A stretch of DNA of 64,000 nt, from assembly GCF_000311825.1 (NCBI RefSeq), contig NZ_HE978566.1, forward strand, positions 86,545 to 150,544, given 5' to 3'. Under the pieces are notes generated by a model. The model was not told the DNA's origin, searched no databases, and saw nothing but the letters and a program-made list of their open reading frames with translations. This stretch comes from Peptoniphilus grossensis ph5. Its GTDB lineage: Bacteria; Bacillota; Clostridia; Tissierellales; Peptoniphilaceae. A program made the translations under genes and the position numbers. How positions within the stretch are numbered: position 1 is the first letter of the stretch; each line of letters starts with the position of its first letter. This document shows, piece after piece, positions 19,972-29,570 of this stretch.

Positions 19972-21489
19972 ATGATTTTGTTAAAAGATGTTTCTTATGA
20001 ATGGGAAGATGGGCGAACTGCTTTAAAAAATATCAATCTTGAAATTAAAAAAGGTGAATTTGTTTTAATTTCAGGGAAAAGTGGAAGTGGTAAAAGCACT
20101 CTTGGAAGTGTAATGAATGGTCTTATACCACATTATTACAAAGGCAAAATGAAAGGAGAAGCCTTTGTGTCCGGAAAAGATATAAGCAAATTATTACTTC
20201 ATGAAATAGGGCATATTGTAGGGACTGTTTTTCAAGATCCAAGAAGTCAGTTTTTTACGACAACTACAGATGAAGAAATAGCTTTTGGTCTTCAAACGAT
20301 TTGTAAATCAAGAGAGGAAATCAAACAGAGAGTAGAAGAAGTATATGAAGAATTGGATATTGAGGAACTGAAAGGAAAATCTGTTTTTGAATTATCGAGC
20401 GGACAGAAACAAAAGATAGCTATTGCAAGCATCTATGCGATGAATCCGAAAGTTTTAATTTTAGATGAACCTTCAGCAAATTTGGATATGAAAGCAACAT
20501 TTGACCTGTTTTTAATTTTGGAGAAATTAAAGAAAAAAGGAACAACAGTTGTTCTAATTGAGCATCGTTTGTACTATGTAAAATCTTTATTTGACCGTTT
20601 TCTTTTGGTGAAAGATGGAGAGATTGCACAGGACTTGAGTCAGGAAGAAGTTATCCGTCTTGAAGGGGAGTTTTGGGATGAAAATGGACTAAGAACTCTT
20701 GAATTAGAAGAATACAGGATAAGTGAGAAGAAAGATTTATATCAATTAAATGATGAAAGTATCAACGGTAAAGGCTTGAAATTTTGCTATCCGAATGTAG
20801 CTAAGGATGGAAAGAAGAAAAAACACTACATTTTAAATCATCTTGATTTCAATATGGAGTACGGAAAAGCCATTGGTCTTATCGGCTTAAATGGCACCGG
20901 AAAAACTACCTTTGCAAGAGTACTTTCAGGACTTGAGAAGATAGAAGAGGGAAAAATATGGGCGAGGAAAGATAAGTCGATTAATCATAAAGATTTAATG
21001 GATATGTCATATTTTGTTTTTCAAGATTCAGACTATCAGTTGTTTTCGGAAAGTGTACTTGATGAAATGCTACTTGGTATTTCAAGTAAAGATAAAAAAG
21101 AAAATACTCAAAAGGCAAAGTCTATTTTGAGTGTACTTGGCTTAGACAAATACATTGATAAGCATCCGTTTGCTTTATCAAGAGGAGAAAAACAAAGATT
21201 GACAATAGCTTGTGGAATGATGAAACAGGCAAAGATTTTCATCTATGATGAACCAACATCAGGTTGTGATAAAGACTCAATGCTTTCGGTGGCAAAATTG
21301 ATTGAAGAACAATTAAAAAATGGGACAACAGTCTTGGTAATAAGTCATGATTTTGAGTTTTTAGCAAACACAGTAAGCGATCTGTGGGTAATGGGAGATG
21401 GAAAAATAGAAACTGTTTTAGATATGAGTGAAAGTAACAAATTTCTCATATTAGACAAGATGAGAGGAGGTAGAGAACTTGATAGATAG
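19972..21489 (+). CDS. ECF transporter ATPase, two fused ATP-binding domains
   Basis: The 505-residue protein holds two complete ABC ATPase domains: Walker A GKSGSGKST with signature LSSGQKQKIAIA in the first half, and GLNGTGKTTF with LSRGEKQRLTIA in the second. It is the energy unit of an energy-coupling factor importer (EcfA and EcfA' in one chain). The start is ATG 19972, three bases after the exporter stop. The stop overlaps the EcfT gene by 11 bases. Confidence 0.92.
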   Translation: MILLKDVSYEWEDGRTALKNINLEIKKGEFVLISGKSGSGKSTLGSVMNGLIPHYYKGKMKGEAFVSGKDISKLLLHEIGHIVGTVFQDPRSQFFTTTTDEEIAFGLQTICKSREEIKQRVEEVYEELDIEELKGKSVFELSSGQKQKIAIASIYAMNPKVLILDEPSANLDMKATFDLFLILEKLKKKGTTVVLIEHRLYYVKSLFDRFLLVKDGEIAQDLSQEEVIRLEGEFWDENGLRTLELEEYRISEKKDLYQLNDESINGKGLKFCYPNVAKDGKKKKHYILNHLDFNMEYGKAIGLIGLNGTGKTTFARVLSGLEKIEEGKIWARKDKSINHKDLMDMSYFVFQDSDYQLFSESVLDEMLLGISSKDKKENTQKAKSILSVLGLDKYIDKHPFALSRGEKQRLTIACGMMKQAKIFIYDEPTSGCDKDSMLSVAKLIEEQLKNGTTVLVISHDFEFLANTVSDLWVMGDGKIETVLDMSESNKFLILDKMRGGRELDR

Positions 21490-22183
21490 AAAAACAGTCG
21501 ATCCGAGAATAAAACTTATTCTACTTCCAATTGCCTCCTTTACCAGCTTTTTTATAAGCGATACAATCCTACTTTTCGGACTGATTGTCTTTGCCTTTTT
21601 TCTGTATGTATACAGTAGTATGTGGAAAAGAGCATTACGCTTTATTTTGTTTTTTGTGCTTTTATACTGCATAGAGTTAGGGCTTGGAAAGTTTCGTGAA
21701 GCAAGTATCGTATTTGCAATATATATGTTTATTTACTTTGCATCAAGGATGACCTTAATTGCTATGTTTGGTGGATATATAACAAAGACTACAAGTGTAA
21801 GTGAAATGCTTGAAGCATTAAATAGAATGAAAGTACCAAGAAGCATTGGTATACCTTTTAGTGTTTTGCTTAGGTTTGTACCAACTATAAGAATAGAACT
21901 CAAGGCATTAAAAGAGAATATGAAGATTCGAGGAATCGTAACAAGTAGATTTTTCCCGTTGCTACATCCATTTAAATATATTGAATATACGCTTGTTCCA
22001 CTTTTAATGAGGATGATTAAGATTTCAGATGAACTGTCAGCTTCAGCACTCATTAGAGGACTTGATAGTGATGAGAACAGGGTTACATTGACAAAATTGA
22101 GGTTTAGATGGGCGGATTTGTTGATTGGACTATTAGGAGCTTTGATGATTGCTCTTGTGATAGTAATACAGAAAATTTATTAG
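21479..22183 (+). CDS. ECF transporter transmembrane protein EcfT
   Basis: The 234-residue membrane protein has several hydrophobic segments in the first half and C-terminal cytoplasmic coupling helices with a basic Ala-Arg-Gly-type motif (SASALIRGLDS). The start is TTG 21479 behind GAGGAGG within the ATPase gene. It couples the ATPase to the substrate-binding membrane protein encoded next. Confidence 0.88.
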   Translation: MIDRKTVDPRIKLILLPIASFTSFFISDTILLFGLIVFAFFLYVYSSMWKRALRFILFFVLLYCIELGLGKFREASIVFAIYMFIYFASRMTLIAMFGGYITKTTSVSEMLEALNRMKVPRSIGIPFSVLLRFVPTIRIELKALKENMKIRGIVTSRFFPLLHPFKYIEYTLVPLLMRMIKISDELSASALIRGLDSDENRVTLTKLRFRWADLLIGLLGALMIALVIVIQKIY

Positions 22184-22193
22184 GAGGACTTTT

Positions 22194-22778
22194 ATGAAAA
22201 ACAAATTAAATGGTCGTGATTTTATTACAATCGGAATCTTTAATGCAATTGGAATTGTCATATACATGGTGGTTGCATTTGCTATGGCAACAACAGTGAT
22301 TGGAGGATTTATTGCTTCAGGAGTTAGCTTTATGGTAGCTGCTACCGTTTATATACTTATGGCTTTGAAAGTTAAAAAGAAGGGCGTATTTACAATATCA
22401 GGAACGCTTCTTGGTTTAATTGCATTGTCAGGAGGACATTTGCCTCATGCAGTCTTTGCTGTAATCGGTGGAATTATATGTGATTTGATTATAGGAAATT
22501 ATGAGAGCAAGGGACGAATGATTATTGGATATGGGATATTTGCATTAGCAGATTTTTTAGGAACAGTAATTCCTGTGATTTTATTCGGGACAGCTTCTTT
22601 TGTGGAAAGAGCATCAAAATGGAAAATGAGCGAAGCACAAATAAATGAAGCATTATCTTATTTCAAAGTTTCGTGGGCAGTAGGATTTGGCTTGATAACT
22701 TTTGTTCTTGCTTGCATAGGAGCATTCGTTGCAACAAAGATACTCAAAAAGCATTTTGAAAAAGCAGGAGTGATTTAA
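22194..22778 (+). CDS. ECF substrate-binding membrane protein (MptS/Trep_Strep-type)
   Basis: A 194-residue protein with about five to six membrane segments, matching the Trep_Strep/MptS family of S components from RDFITIGIFNAIGIVIYMVV at its start. The S component gives the importer its specificity; for this family it is not reliably known. It follows EcfT by 10 bases, with AGGAGG as the ribosome binding site, completing the transporter. Confidence 0.87.
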   Translation: MKNKLNGRDFITIGIFNAIGIVIYMVVAFAMATTVIGGFIASGVSFMVAATVYILMALKVKKKGVFTISGTLLGLIALSGGHLPHAVFAVIGGIICDLIIGNYESKGRMIIGYGIFALADFLGTVIPVILFGTASFVERASKWKMSEAQINEALSYFKVSWAVGFGLITFVLACIGAFVATKILKKHFEKAGVI

Positions 22779-22819
22779 TAATAAATTTACTTAGGAGGGA
22801 AAATAATGGAGGGATAATT

Positions 22820-22927
22820 ATGTCAAAACTTATAGTTTCGGTTTTCACAGAACGATATAATTATCCTTTTTTATTCTTGGAATTGCTTACACATAGCAAT
22901 AATACTTTACCAGAAACAACAAAATAG
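22820..22927 (+). CDS. short ORF of 35 codons after the ECF genes
   Basis: ATG 22820 with GGAGGGA nine bases upstream opens a 35-residue frame with a hydrophobic centre. It has no relatives I recognise and may be a remnant of a deleted gene or a leader peptide. The rest of 22779-23043 holds only the hairpin at 22960. Confidence 0.25.
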   Translation: MSKLIVSVFTERYNYPFLFLELLTHSNNTLPETTK

Positions 22928-22959
22928 AAAATTATATAAAACATTAGTTTTTAAGCCGA

Positions 22960-22999
22960 GAGGACTTTTTACGTCAAAGTGTAGAAGTCCTCCTTTTTT
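22960..22999 (+). terminator. leader hairpin with T-run before the sigma-like gene
   Basis: GAGGACTT (22960-22967) pairs with AAGTCCTC (22985-22992), followed by a C and six Ts. Confidence 0.75.
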
Positions 23000-23043
23000 A
23001 TTCTCAAAACCAAAACAGAGAACTTAAAAAGGAGGATGACTAA

Positions 23044-23460
23044 GTGGCAAAGAAAGAATATTACCTTTATGTAAAAGGCAAAGCCGTACCTGTAAGTGAA
23101 GAAGTCTACAAAGCCTATTGGAAGATAACAGAGCATGAAAAGTATCTCCAAAGAAAAGATTGGAAGCATAATGTAATACCATTTTCGGCACTGGATCATG
23201 ATGGACACTGTGTAGATAACATCATAGATGAAAAGATAGACTTAGAAAAAATTGTAGAAGTAAAAATGCGAATTGAAGAACTTCATAGAGCATTAAATAC
23301 TCTTTCAAAAGAAGAACGAGAGTTGATGGAAGCCATCTTCTACAAAGAAGAAAGTCTAAGGTCAATCAGCAGAAGAGAGATAGTTACACATCAAGCAATC
23401 AGTGGGAGGAGGGATAGGATTTTAGAAAAACTGAGAAAGATTTTAGAAGATAAAATCTAA
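23044..23460 (+). CDS. sigma-70 region 4-like DNA-binding protein
   Basis: This 138-residue protein begins with GTG 23044. Its C-terminal half resembles sigma-70 region 4 (about residues 85-135: LSKEERELMEAIFYKEESL, then HQAISGRRDRILEKLRKIL), with no region 2. Proteins of this kind are common just before the mobilization genes of Tn4451-like and Tn916-like elements and are thought to regulate transfer or excision. It sits between two hairpins. Confidence 0.8.
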   Translation: MAKKEYYLYVKGKAVPVSEEVYKAYWKITEHEKYLQRKDWKHNVIPFSALDHDGHCVDNIIDEKIDLEKIVEVKMRIEELHRALNTLSKEERELMEAIFYKEESLRSISRREIVTHQAISGRRDRILEKLRKILEDKI

Positions 23461-23468
23461 AAACTTGG

Positions 23469-23508
23469 AAAGGTTAAGTGTCAAAAAAAGGTGCTTAACC
23501 TTTCTTTA
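23469..23508 (+). terminator. hairpin before the second DUF3847 gene
   Basis: AAAGGTTAAG (23469-23478) and CTTAACCTTT (23494-23503) form a perfect 10-bp stem; the T-run is interrupted by one C. Confidence 0.65.
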
Positions 23509-23544
23509 TGGAAACAAGCAGATACCAAAACGGAGGAATGAAAA

Positions 23545-23874
23545 ATGAAGAAAGAAAACACATTACAGGAAGTACAGGAACAAATTTCTGAACTTCAGCA
23601 AGAAAGAGAAAAGTGCGATGTGAAGCTGAAACAATTACAAAATCAAGGCAAGAAATTAGAAAAACTTGCAAACGAAAAGGAACGAAAAAGAAGAAATCAT
23701 AGGCTCATACAAAGAGGCTTGATAGTAGAAAGAGTCATTAAAAATCCTATCATGTTTACTAACGATGAGATAGAAGAATTACTTAAAGTTGCTACTCACA
23801 CAAAAGAATACAGACAAGCCTATGAAGAAATGATAAATGGGAAAGATATGGAAGATGAAACAGAGATAGAGTAG
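23545..23874 (+). CDS. DUF3847 family protein, relaxase-associated
   Basis: A charged helical protein of 109 residues, with an N-terminal coiled coil (about 5-50) and the family motif RLIQRGLIVERVI. It is the IME2 counterpart of the proteins at 9261 and 38603. The ribosome binding site is GGAGG. It is followed by a palindromic region and a relaxase gene. Confidence 0.78.
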   Translation: MKKENTLQEVQEQISELQQEREKCDVKLKQLQNQGKKLEKLANEKERKRRNHRLIQRGLIVERVIKNPIMFTNDEIEELLKVATHTKEYRQAYEEMINGKDMEDETEIE

Positions 23875-23934
23875 ATAAAATAAAAAACCATAGTTTTTTC
23901 AGAAGCTCCCTGCAAGGGCAAAAAGCTTCGCAGA

Positions 23935-23985
23935 ACGCAAAGCACCCTTTAGGGTGTATAATTGCGCCCTTAGAAAAACTAAGGG
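23935..23985 (-). other. oriT-like palindromic region of IME2, inverted copy
   Basis: Read on the minus strand this region gives AAGGGCGCAATTATACACCC, then TAAAGGGTGC and TTTGCGT, almost the same as the + strand at 38931-38964. Within it CACCCTTTAGGGTG is a perfect palindrome. It is reversed relative to the relaxase gene compared with IME1 and IME3. Confidence 0.6.
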
Positions 23986-24118
23986 ATTTTAGCAAGTCTT
24001 TAAAAATCCAAAACTTAATAAAAACATACGGATAAAGTAGATAGGAAAAGATACAAAAAATAACCTGTCTGCTTTTTCCTTTACCTGAAAACAAACAAAA
24101 AATGAAAGGAGCTTAAAA

Positions 24119-25771
24119 GTGGCAGAAACATTTCACTTTAATATTTCTATGATAAGCAGAGGAAAAAGTAAATCGGCAGTTGCAAGTGCAGCATATATCT
24201 CTTGTGAGAAAATCAAAAATGAATGGGACGGAGAAGTTCACGATTACCATAATAAAAAGGGACTTTTACATTCAGAAATCTTCTTGCCGGAGAATGTTCC
24301 CATAGCATTAAAAGATAGAACTACATTATGGAACAGCGTTGAACTAAATGAGAAAGCAAGCAATGCACAGCTTGCAAGAAATTTTATCATTGCTCTACCA
24401 AAAGAATTATCCTTTGAAGAAAACAAGAAACTCATTACCGACTTCATACAAGAACATTTTGTATCAAAAGGAATGATAGCAGACCTTGCAATTCATGATG
24501 AAAGTGATGAAGAAAATAACAATATCCATGCACATATTATGACTACTCTTAGACCGATTAATAAAAAAGGAGAGTGGCTGGCAAAAAGCAAAAAAGAATA
24601 TGTTCTTGATGAAAAGGGAGAAAAGATAAAACTAAAAAGTGGTAATTACAAAACAAGAAAAGTAGAGCTGACAGACTGGAACGATAAAGGCAACGCAGAG
24701 AAATGGAGAAAGAATTTTGCAAGCCTTTGTAATCAGTATTTAGAAAAAAATCATCAGGAAAAGAGAGTAGATCATCGTTCCTACAAAAGACAAGGGATAG
24801 AAGAAATCCCAACCATTCACATGGGAGCAAGTGCCAGTGCCTTAGAGAAAAAAGGAATCGAAACCGACAAAGGAAATATCAATAGAGAAATCAAAAAGCA
24901 TAACTCTTTAGTAAAAGCCATCAAGAACAAGATAAAAGAAATCACCTCTTGGATAGACTCTTTACTTGGAAATCTGCAAGCAAAATACGATGAGTATAAA
25001 CAGACCAAGAAAGATGAACTGGAGAACAAAGCGGAACTCTTTAACCTCTATGAGTATATTTCTATCTACAACGAGATACAGGGAGAAAAAACAAAAAATT
25101 TATCCTACTACGGACAGATAAAAAAGGGAAATGCAGACCTAAAGAGATTTGTAAAAGCAATCTACTATTTGAAAGATAATCATCTTCAAACCATAGCAGA
25201 CCTACAAGGAAAAGTCTTTGAACTGGCAAAGCAAAGTAAAAAGATAAGTGGTGATATTCAAGATAAAACACAAAGAATAAAAGACCTAAATCAATGTGTA
25301 AGCTGCATAGACGCTATCAGAGAAAACAAAGAAGTCTATCAGGAATACAAAAGCAAGACACTATTCAAAGACAGTTTTTACAATTCCCATAAAAAAGAAA
25401 TAGACAGATACCAAAGAGCAAGAAAGATCATAGAAAAATTTACCGGGACATCAGCTATAAAGTCGAGTGATTGGCAGAAAGAAATATCAAGCCTTGAAAA
25501 TCAGATACAAGAGCTAACCAAAGATAAAGCTAAAGTTCAAGACGAATTTAAGCAGATAGACCATATCAAATATGCAGTAAAGATTGTCAATGAAGAGTAT
25601 GGAATAGACCTAAGCATAGAGATAGACAAGGCAATTAAGAGAGGAGATAAACCAAGTGTGATTGCACAACTGAAAAAATTCCAAGAGCAAGAGGAAATAA
25701 AGGGGCAGTACAAACAAAAAGCCAAGGAAAAGGCTAAAGAAAATTATAAAAATAAAGGGGAGGAAAGATAA
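24119..25771 (+). CDS. MobA/MobL family relaxase of IME2
   Basis: The 550-residue protein starts with GTG 24119 behind AAAGGAG. The relaxase domain shows SRGKSKSAVASAAYISCEKI, and the metal-binding motif lies in NNIHAHIMTTLRPI (near residue 140), where the usual NPHCH is NIHAH. The C-terminal half is coiled coil. It overlaps neither neighbour but is 2 bases from the initiator gene, so they are co-translated. Confidence 0.92.
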   Translation: MAETFHFNISMISRGKSKSAVASAAYISCEKIKNEWDGEVHDYHNKKGLLHSEIFLPENVPIALKDRTTLWNSVELNEKASNAQLARNFIIALPKELSFEENKKLITDFIQEHFVSKGMIADLAIHDESDEENNNIHAHIMTTLRPINKKGEWLAKSKKEYVLDEKGEKIKLKSGNYKTRKVELTDWNDKGNAEKWRKNFASLCNQYLEKNHQEKRVDHRSYKRQGIEEIPTIHMGASASALEKKGIETDKGNINREIKKHNSLVKAIKNKIKEITSWIDSLLGNLQAKYDEYKQTKKDELENKAELFNLYEYISIYNEIQGEKTKNLSYYGQIKKGNADLKRFVKAIYYLKDNHLQTIADLQGKVFELAKQSKKISGDIQDKTQRIKDLNQCVSCIDAIRENKEVYQEYKSKTLFKDSFYNSHKKEIDRYQRARKIIEKFTGTSAIKSSDWQKEISSLENQIQELTKDKAKVQDEFKQIDHIKYAVKIVNEEYGIDLSIEIDKAIKRGDKPSVIAQLKKFQEQEEIKGQYKQKAKEKAKENYKNKGEER

Positions 25772-25773
25772 AA

Positions 25774-26526
25774 ATGGCAGACAACAGAAGATACTATTGG
25801 TTAAAATTGAAAGAAGATTTTTTTACAGATAAGAGAATCAAAAGGCTAAGAAAAATATCAGGAGGAGATACCTATACAATCATCTATCTTAAATTGCTTT
25901 TACTTAGCTTAAAAGATAGTGGGAAGCTGTATTATGATGGAGTAGAAACAGACTTTATCAAAGAGATTGCCTTAACGATTGATGAAACGGAAGATGATGT
26001 AATGGTTACAGTAAATTATATTATAGCACAAGGCTTGATGGAGATAATCACAGAAAATGACGAGTATTTTTTAACAGAAATCCCAAGTCTTATAGGTTCA
26101 GAAACAGCTTCTACAAGGCGTTCAAGAAAATCGAGAGGACAAAAAGCGTTGCAATGCAACACTGGTGCAACACCTTGCAACCTTTTGCAACAAAACTGCA
26201 ACGGAGATATAGAGATAGATAAAGAGATAGATATAGAGTTAGAAAAAGAGGGGGAGATAGAAAAAATATCCCCCAACCTTTATGGAGAATATAAAAATGT
26301 TTCCTTAACCGATGAAGAATATGGGAAGTTAAAGGATAAAATGCAAGGTCATAGGGAAGAAATGATAGAGAAGCTGTCAACCTATATGCAAAGCACGGGA
26401 AGAAACTATAAAGATCATTATGCGACCTTAGTTCATTGGTATGAGCAAGATAAAGTTAAATTAAAAGAAAGCCATAAATCAAAAATATATACCCTTGAAG
26501 ATTATGACAAGGGGGAACACTTGTAG
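25774..26526 (+). CDS. replisome organizer-like initiator with DUF6017-like C-terminus, IME2
   Basis: The N-terminal about 120 residues match the phage replisome organizer type (YYWLKLKEDFFTDKRIKRLRK, then LKDSGKLYYDG), a winged-helix DNA-binding fold. A low-complexity acidic linker (about 145-165) follows. The C-terminal part (about 165-235) resembles those of the initiators at 2984 and 43402. It should start replication of the excised element. Confidence 0.82.
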   Translation: MADNRRYYWLKLKEDFFTDKRIKRLRKISGGDTYTIIYLKLLLLSLKDSGKLYYDGVETDFIKEIALTIDETEDDVMVTVNYIIAQGLMEIITENDEYFLTEIPSLIGSETASTRRSRKSRGQKALQCNTGATPCNLLQQNCNGDIEIDKEIDIELEKEGEIEKISPNLYGEYKNVSLTDEEYGKLKDKMQGHREEMIEKLSTYMQSTGRNYKDHYATLVHWYEQDKVKLKESHKSKIYTLEDYDKGEHL

Positions 26527-26699
26527 ACCTCGTACAAGACGGTGGGAAGGTGTTTTTAGAGCGTTAATGATAAAATAGGTATCAGACTATAGCTAAGTGT
26601 AAAATATGGCTTAAAATTGCAGTATGGAAAAAATATCGTATTTATGATAAAATGATAGTGATATGGTAATAAACTCAGTTATAAGGAGAGGATATATAA

Positions 26700-27023
26700 A
26701 TGCGAATTCAATTTACTGTAACCGATGAAGAACTTGAAATTTTAACTAAAAAAGCAATAGAGGGAGGTTTCCCAAGCGTTACTGAATATTGTAAGTGTAG
26801 TAGTTTACAAGAAAATACAAGCTATGCTGACCTATATACTACCTTATTAAACAAAATTAGCTCTTTACCAAAGGACAAAGAATTTGTTTTGAGAGAGTTA
26901 ATCGCAACACCTCCGGCATTGATTGGCAGATGGTTTTATGAAAATGTAAATAAGGGACTTGTAAAAAATGTGGAACACATCGGAAAAGCTGAAGGCGGAG
27001 TAGAAAAATATAAAAGAATATAA
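26700..27023 (+). CDS. hypothetical protein, RHH-like N-terminus with DUF1413-like end
   Basis: The 107-residue protein begins MRIQFTVTDEELEILTKKA, which looks like a ribbon-helix-helix motif of the kind in plasmid accessory proteins. The C-terminal part (ATPPALIGRWFYENVNKG) resembles DUF1413. The start follows AAGGAGAGG. It could be a relaxosome accessory or antitoxin-type DNA-binding protein. No toxin-like gene is next to it. Confidence 0.55.
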   Translation: MRIQFTVTDEELEILTKKAIEGGFPSVTEYCKCSSLQENTSYADLYTTLLNKISSLPKDKEFVLRELIATPPALIGRWFYENVNKGLVKNVEHIGKAEGGVEKYKRI

Positions 27024-27094
27024 GACTTATTCAAAAAGCTACGCAGTGCGTGGCGAATTGGAAAAGAATTTAGATAATGTTGGAGGTGCATTTC

Positions 27095-28102
27095 ATGGCA
27101 GAAGAAAATAAAGAGATAGTTATTGTAGATGATAAAACTATACAAGAAAAAATATATCTTATTCGTGGGCAAAAAGTAATGCTTGATGCAGATTTAGCTG
27201 AAATATATGGTTATGAAACAAAAAACTTTAATAGACAGGTGAAAAACAACGCAGAAAAATTTGAAGGTGAAGACTTCATGTTCCAATTAACGGACGAAGA
27301 AATGGTAGAACTTTCAAGGTGCAAAAATTTCACCTTGAACAGAGGGACTGGTAGAGGAAGTAATATTAAATACAATCCTTATGCCTTTACAGAACAAGGT
27401 ATTTATATGCTGATGACTGTATTAAGAGGTGAACTTGCTGTTAAGCAAAGCAGAGCTTTAGTTAGAACATTTAAGCAAATGAAAGATTTTATCATTGAAA
27501 ACCAAGATTTTATCGGTTCAAAAGAATTAGTTCAAATAGCAGTACAGACAAATCAAAATACAAAGGATATAGCTGAAATAAAGTCGCAAATGGCTACAAA
27601 AGAAGATTTGAAAAAGGTTATGGATAATTTTATAGATCCGGACACATACAAGCATTTCCTTTTAATGAACGGAGATAAGATTGAAGCAGATGTTGCCTAT
27701 ACCAAAATATATAAGTCTGCAAAGAAAAGCATTTATGTGATAGACAACTATATAGGCTTGAAAACCTTAGAATTATTAAGGGCTGCAAAAGACAATGTTG
27801 AAATTATAGTCTTTAGCGACAATGTGAAGAACAAGGATATGCTGACAAAAAATATCCTAAACGATTTTAGAAAAGATTACCCTAATATCAATCTGAAGAT
27901 GAAAATTGCAGGTAAAAAGTATCACGATAGATATATTGCCATTGACTATGGAACAGACAGTGAAGCCTTTTATCTTTGCGGAGCTTCATCAAAAGATGCA
28001 GGAAATAAAATATCAAGTATTACAAAGATAGAGGAATCTTCCAAGGATATGTATCATATGATGTTTGGCGGAATGCTGAACAATAAGGATTTGAAAATTT
28101 AA
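27095..28102 (+). CDS. ORF6N domain protein with PLD-like C-terminal domain
   Basis: The first about 115 residues form an ORF6N DNA-binding domain (KIYLIRGQKVMLDADLAEIYG, then YAFTEQGIYMLMTVLRG). The rest (about 185-330) resembles a phospholipase D-type fold with a single HxxxxxD-like motif in KKYHDRYIAIDYG. I chose ATG 27095, with GGAGG eight bases upstream, over an in-frame ATG at 27077. ORF6N proteins occur in phages and mobile elements as regulators. The PLD-like half might act on nucleic acid. Confidence 0.8.
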   Translation: MAEENKEIVIVDDKTIQEKIYLIRGQKVMLDADLAEIYGYETKNFNRQVKNNAEKFEGEDFMFQLTDEEMVELSRCKNFTLNRGTGRGSNIKYNPYAFTEQGIYMLMTVLRGELAVKQSRALVRTFKQMKDFIIENQDFIGSKELVQIAVQTNQNTKDIAEIKSQMATKEDLKKVMDNFIDPDTYKHFLLMNGDKIEADVAYTKIYKSAKKSIYVIDNYIGLKTLELLRAAKDNVEIIVFSDNVKNKDMLTKNILNDFRKDYPNINLKMKIAGKKYHDRYIAIDYGTDSEAFYLCGASSKDAGNKISSITKIEESSKDMYHMMFGGMLNNKDLKI

Positions 28103-28152
28103 TATGTAAATGGTAAAGCGTTATTCAATGAATAGCTATAAGACTTGCGAAA

Positions 28153-28187
28153 GGCGGTAGAAATAAAATTCTATCGTCTTTTTTAAT
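28153..28187 (+). terminator. leader hairpin with T-run before tnpW of IME2
   Basis: GGCGGTAG (28153-28160) pairs with CTATCGTC (28171-28178, two G-T pairs), followed by six Ts. Same family as 2927, 29535, 29643, 38547, 43347 and 44218. Confidence 0.7.
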
Positions 28188-28211
28188 TGCAACTAATAGG
28201 AGGAAAATAAT

Positions 28212-28397
28212 ATGCACGAAAACAGAAATGAACAAAATACTGGAACAAAGACCATAAAGAAGATAGGAAGGGCAACTTACGAGGTTGTAGTCCATTTTAA
28301 TGAAAATGCGACTGAAACCATGCAAGATAAATTGAAAAGGATAATGCTTAGGGAAATGGAGAGAGAAAAACATCAAAAAGTCGATAAAAATGATTAG
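28212..28397 (+). CDS. TnpW-like transposon protein, IME2
   Basis: A 61-residue protein with KKIGRATYEVVVHFNENATET, the TnpW signature, similar to 8102. It ends 25 bases inside the right junction of IME2, so recombinase and tnpW mark opposite ends of this element. Confidence 0.78.
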   Translation: MHENRNEQNTGTKTIKKIGRATYEVVVHFNENATETMQDKLKRIMLREMEREKHQKVDKND

Positions 28398-28422
28398 AAA
28401 GTCCTTGACAAGTTGTTACAGG

Positions 28423-29224
28423 AAAAACTGCCAAGTCAATTCTAATATCTTGTGGAGCAAGGCTTGCACCTTTTGATATAAGAGAGCTTAGAGAACTAAT
28501 GAGCGAAGACGAATTAGAACTCGATAAAATTGGAGATAGGAAAACTGCCTTGTTCGTAATAATATCAGATACAGATGATACATTTAATTTTGTAGTTTCA
28601 ATAATGTATTCTCAATTATTTAATCTACTATGTGATAAGGCAGATGATGTATATGGTGGAAGACTTCCAGTTCATGTTAGGTGTCTACTTGATGAGTTTG
28701 CAAATATAGGCTTAATTCCAAAATTTGAGAAACTAATAGCGACAATTCGTTCAAGAGAAATATCAGCAAGCATAATATTACAAGCACAATCTCAATTAAA
28801 AGCAATCTATAAAGACCATGCAGATACAATAGTTGGTAACTGCGACTCTACACTTTTTCTAGGAGGAAAAGAAAAAACAACAGTAAAAGAATTATCAGAA
28901 ACCTTAGGAAAAGAAACCATAGACCTATATAACACATCAGAAACAAGATCAAATCAAAAATCTTTTGGACTAAATTACCAAAAAACTGGCAAGGAACTTA
29001 TGAGCCAAGATGAAATAACTGTAATGGATGGTGGAAAGTGCATATACCAACTAAGAGGAGTAAGACCTTTCTTGTCAGATAAATTTGATATTACAAAGCA
29101 TAAGAATTACAAGTTGTTGGAAGATTATGATAAGAAAAACTTGTTTGATGTGGAAGAGTATCTAACAAATAGAGATAAGGTAAAGTTAAAATCAAATTAT
29201 AAAATAAATAGGCTAAAAATTTGA
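28423..29224 (+). pseudogene. VirD4-like coupling protein, C-terminal piece
   Basis: The last about 266 codons of the coupling protein, with Walker B in LLDEFANIG and the motif IILQAQSQLKAIY followed by NCDSTLFLGG, typical of VirD4/TraG. The native frame begins at the IME2 junction (GGA 28421-28423). A fragment could start at ATG 28499 but would lack Walker A. The three pieces together give about 598 codons, the normal size. Confidence 0.9.
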
Positions 29225-29242
29225 GTTTATGGAGAAAGCAAA

Positions 29243-29518
29243 ATGTATGAAAATAGAAAATCATCTTTAATTATATTAAATATAAATGGTGAGCAGTTTA
29301 TTATGGAAATTGATACAGAACTCACAATGGATAAGAAAAATTATATTGAAGCAATATGTGAGACAATGTACGATGAAAGCAATGAATGGTATGAAAATAT
29401 ATATGATATGTCCCCATATGATATAGCTGAGATATTTGAAAAAACAGTAAAGGACGAAGTAGGAATAACTGTTACATTTAAAGCGATAGACCTTGAAGTA
29501 TCGATTTTAGAAGACTAG
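29243..29518 (+). CDS. small acidic protein of the ICE backbone
   Basis: A soluble, acidic 91-residue protein starting at ATG 29243, 18 bases after the coupling-protein gene. It has no recognisable domain. Its position between virD4 and ssb suggests a transfer-associated role. The function is unknown. Confidence 0.55.
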   Translation: MYENRKSSLIILNINGEQFIMEIDTELTMDKKNYIEAICETMYDESNEWYENIYDMSPYDIAEIFEKTVKDEVGITVTFKAIDLEVSILED

Positions 29519-29534
29519 AAACAAGGCATTAATA

Positions 29535-29570
29535 GGCGATAGAAATTAAAAACTCTATCGTCTTTTTTTA
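29535..29570 (+). terminator. leader hairpin with T-run, ICE backbone
   Basis: GGCGATAGA (29535-29543) pairs with TCTATCGTC (29554-29562), followed by seven Ts. The ribosome binding site and ATG 29593 that follow open only an 8-codon frame, so the gene once served by this leader seems lost. Confidence 0.7.
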
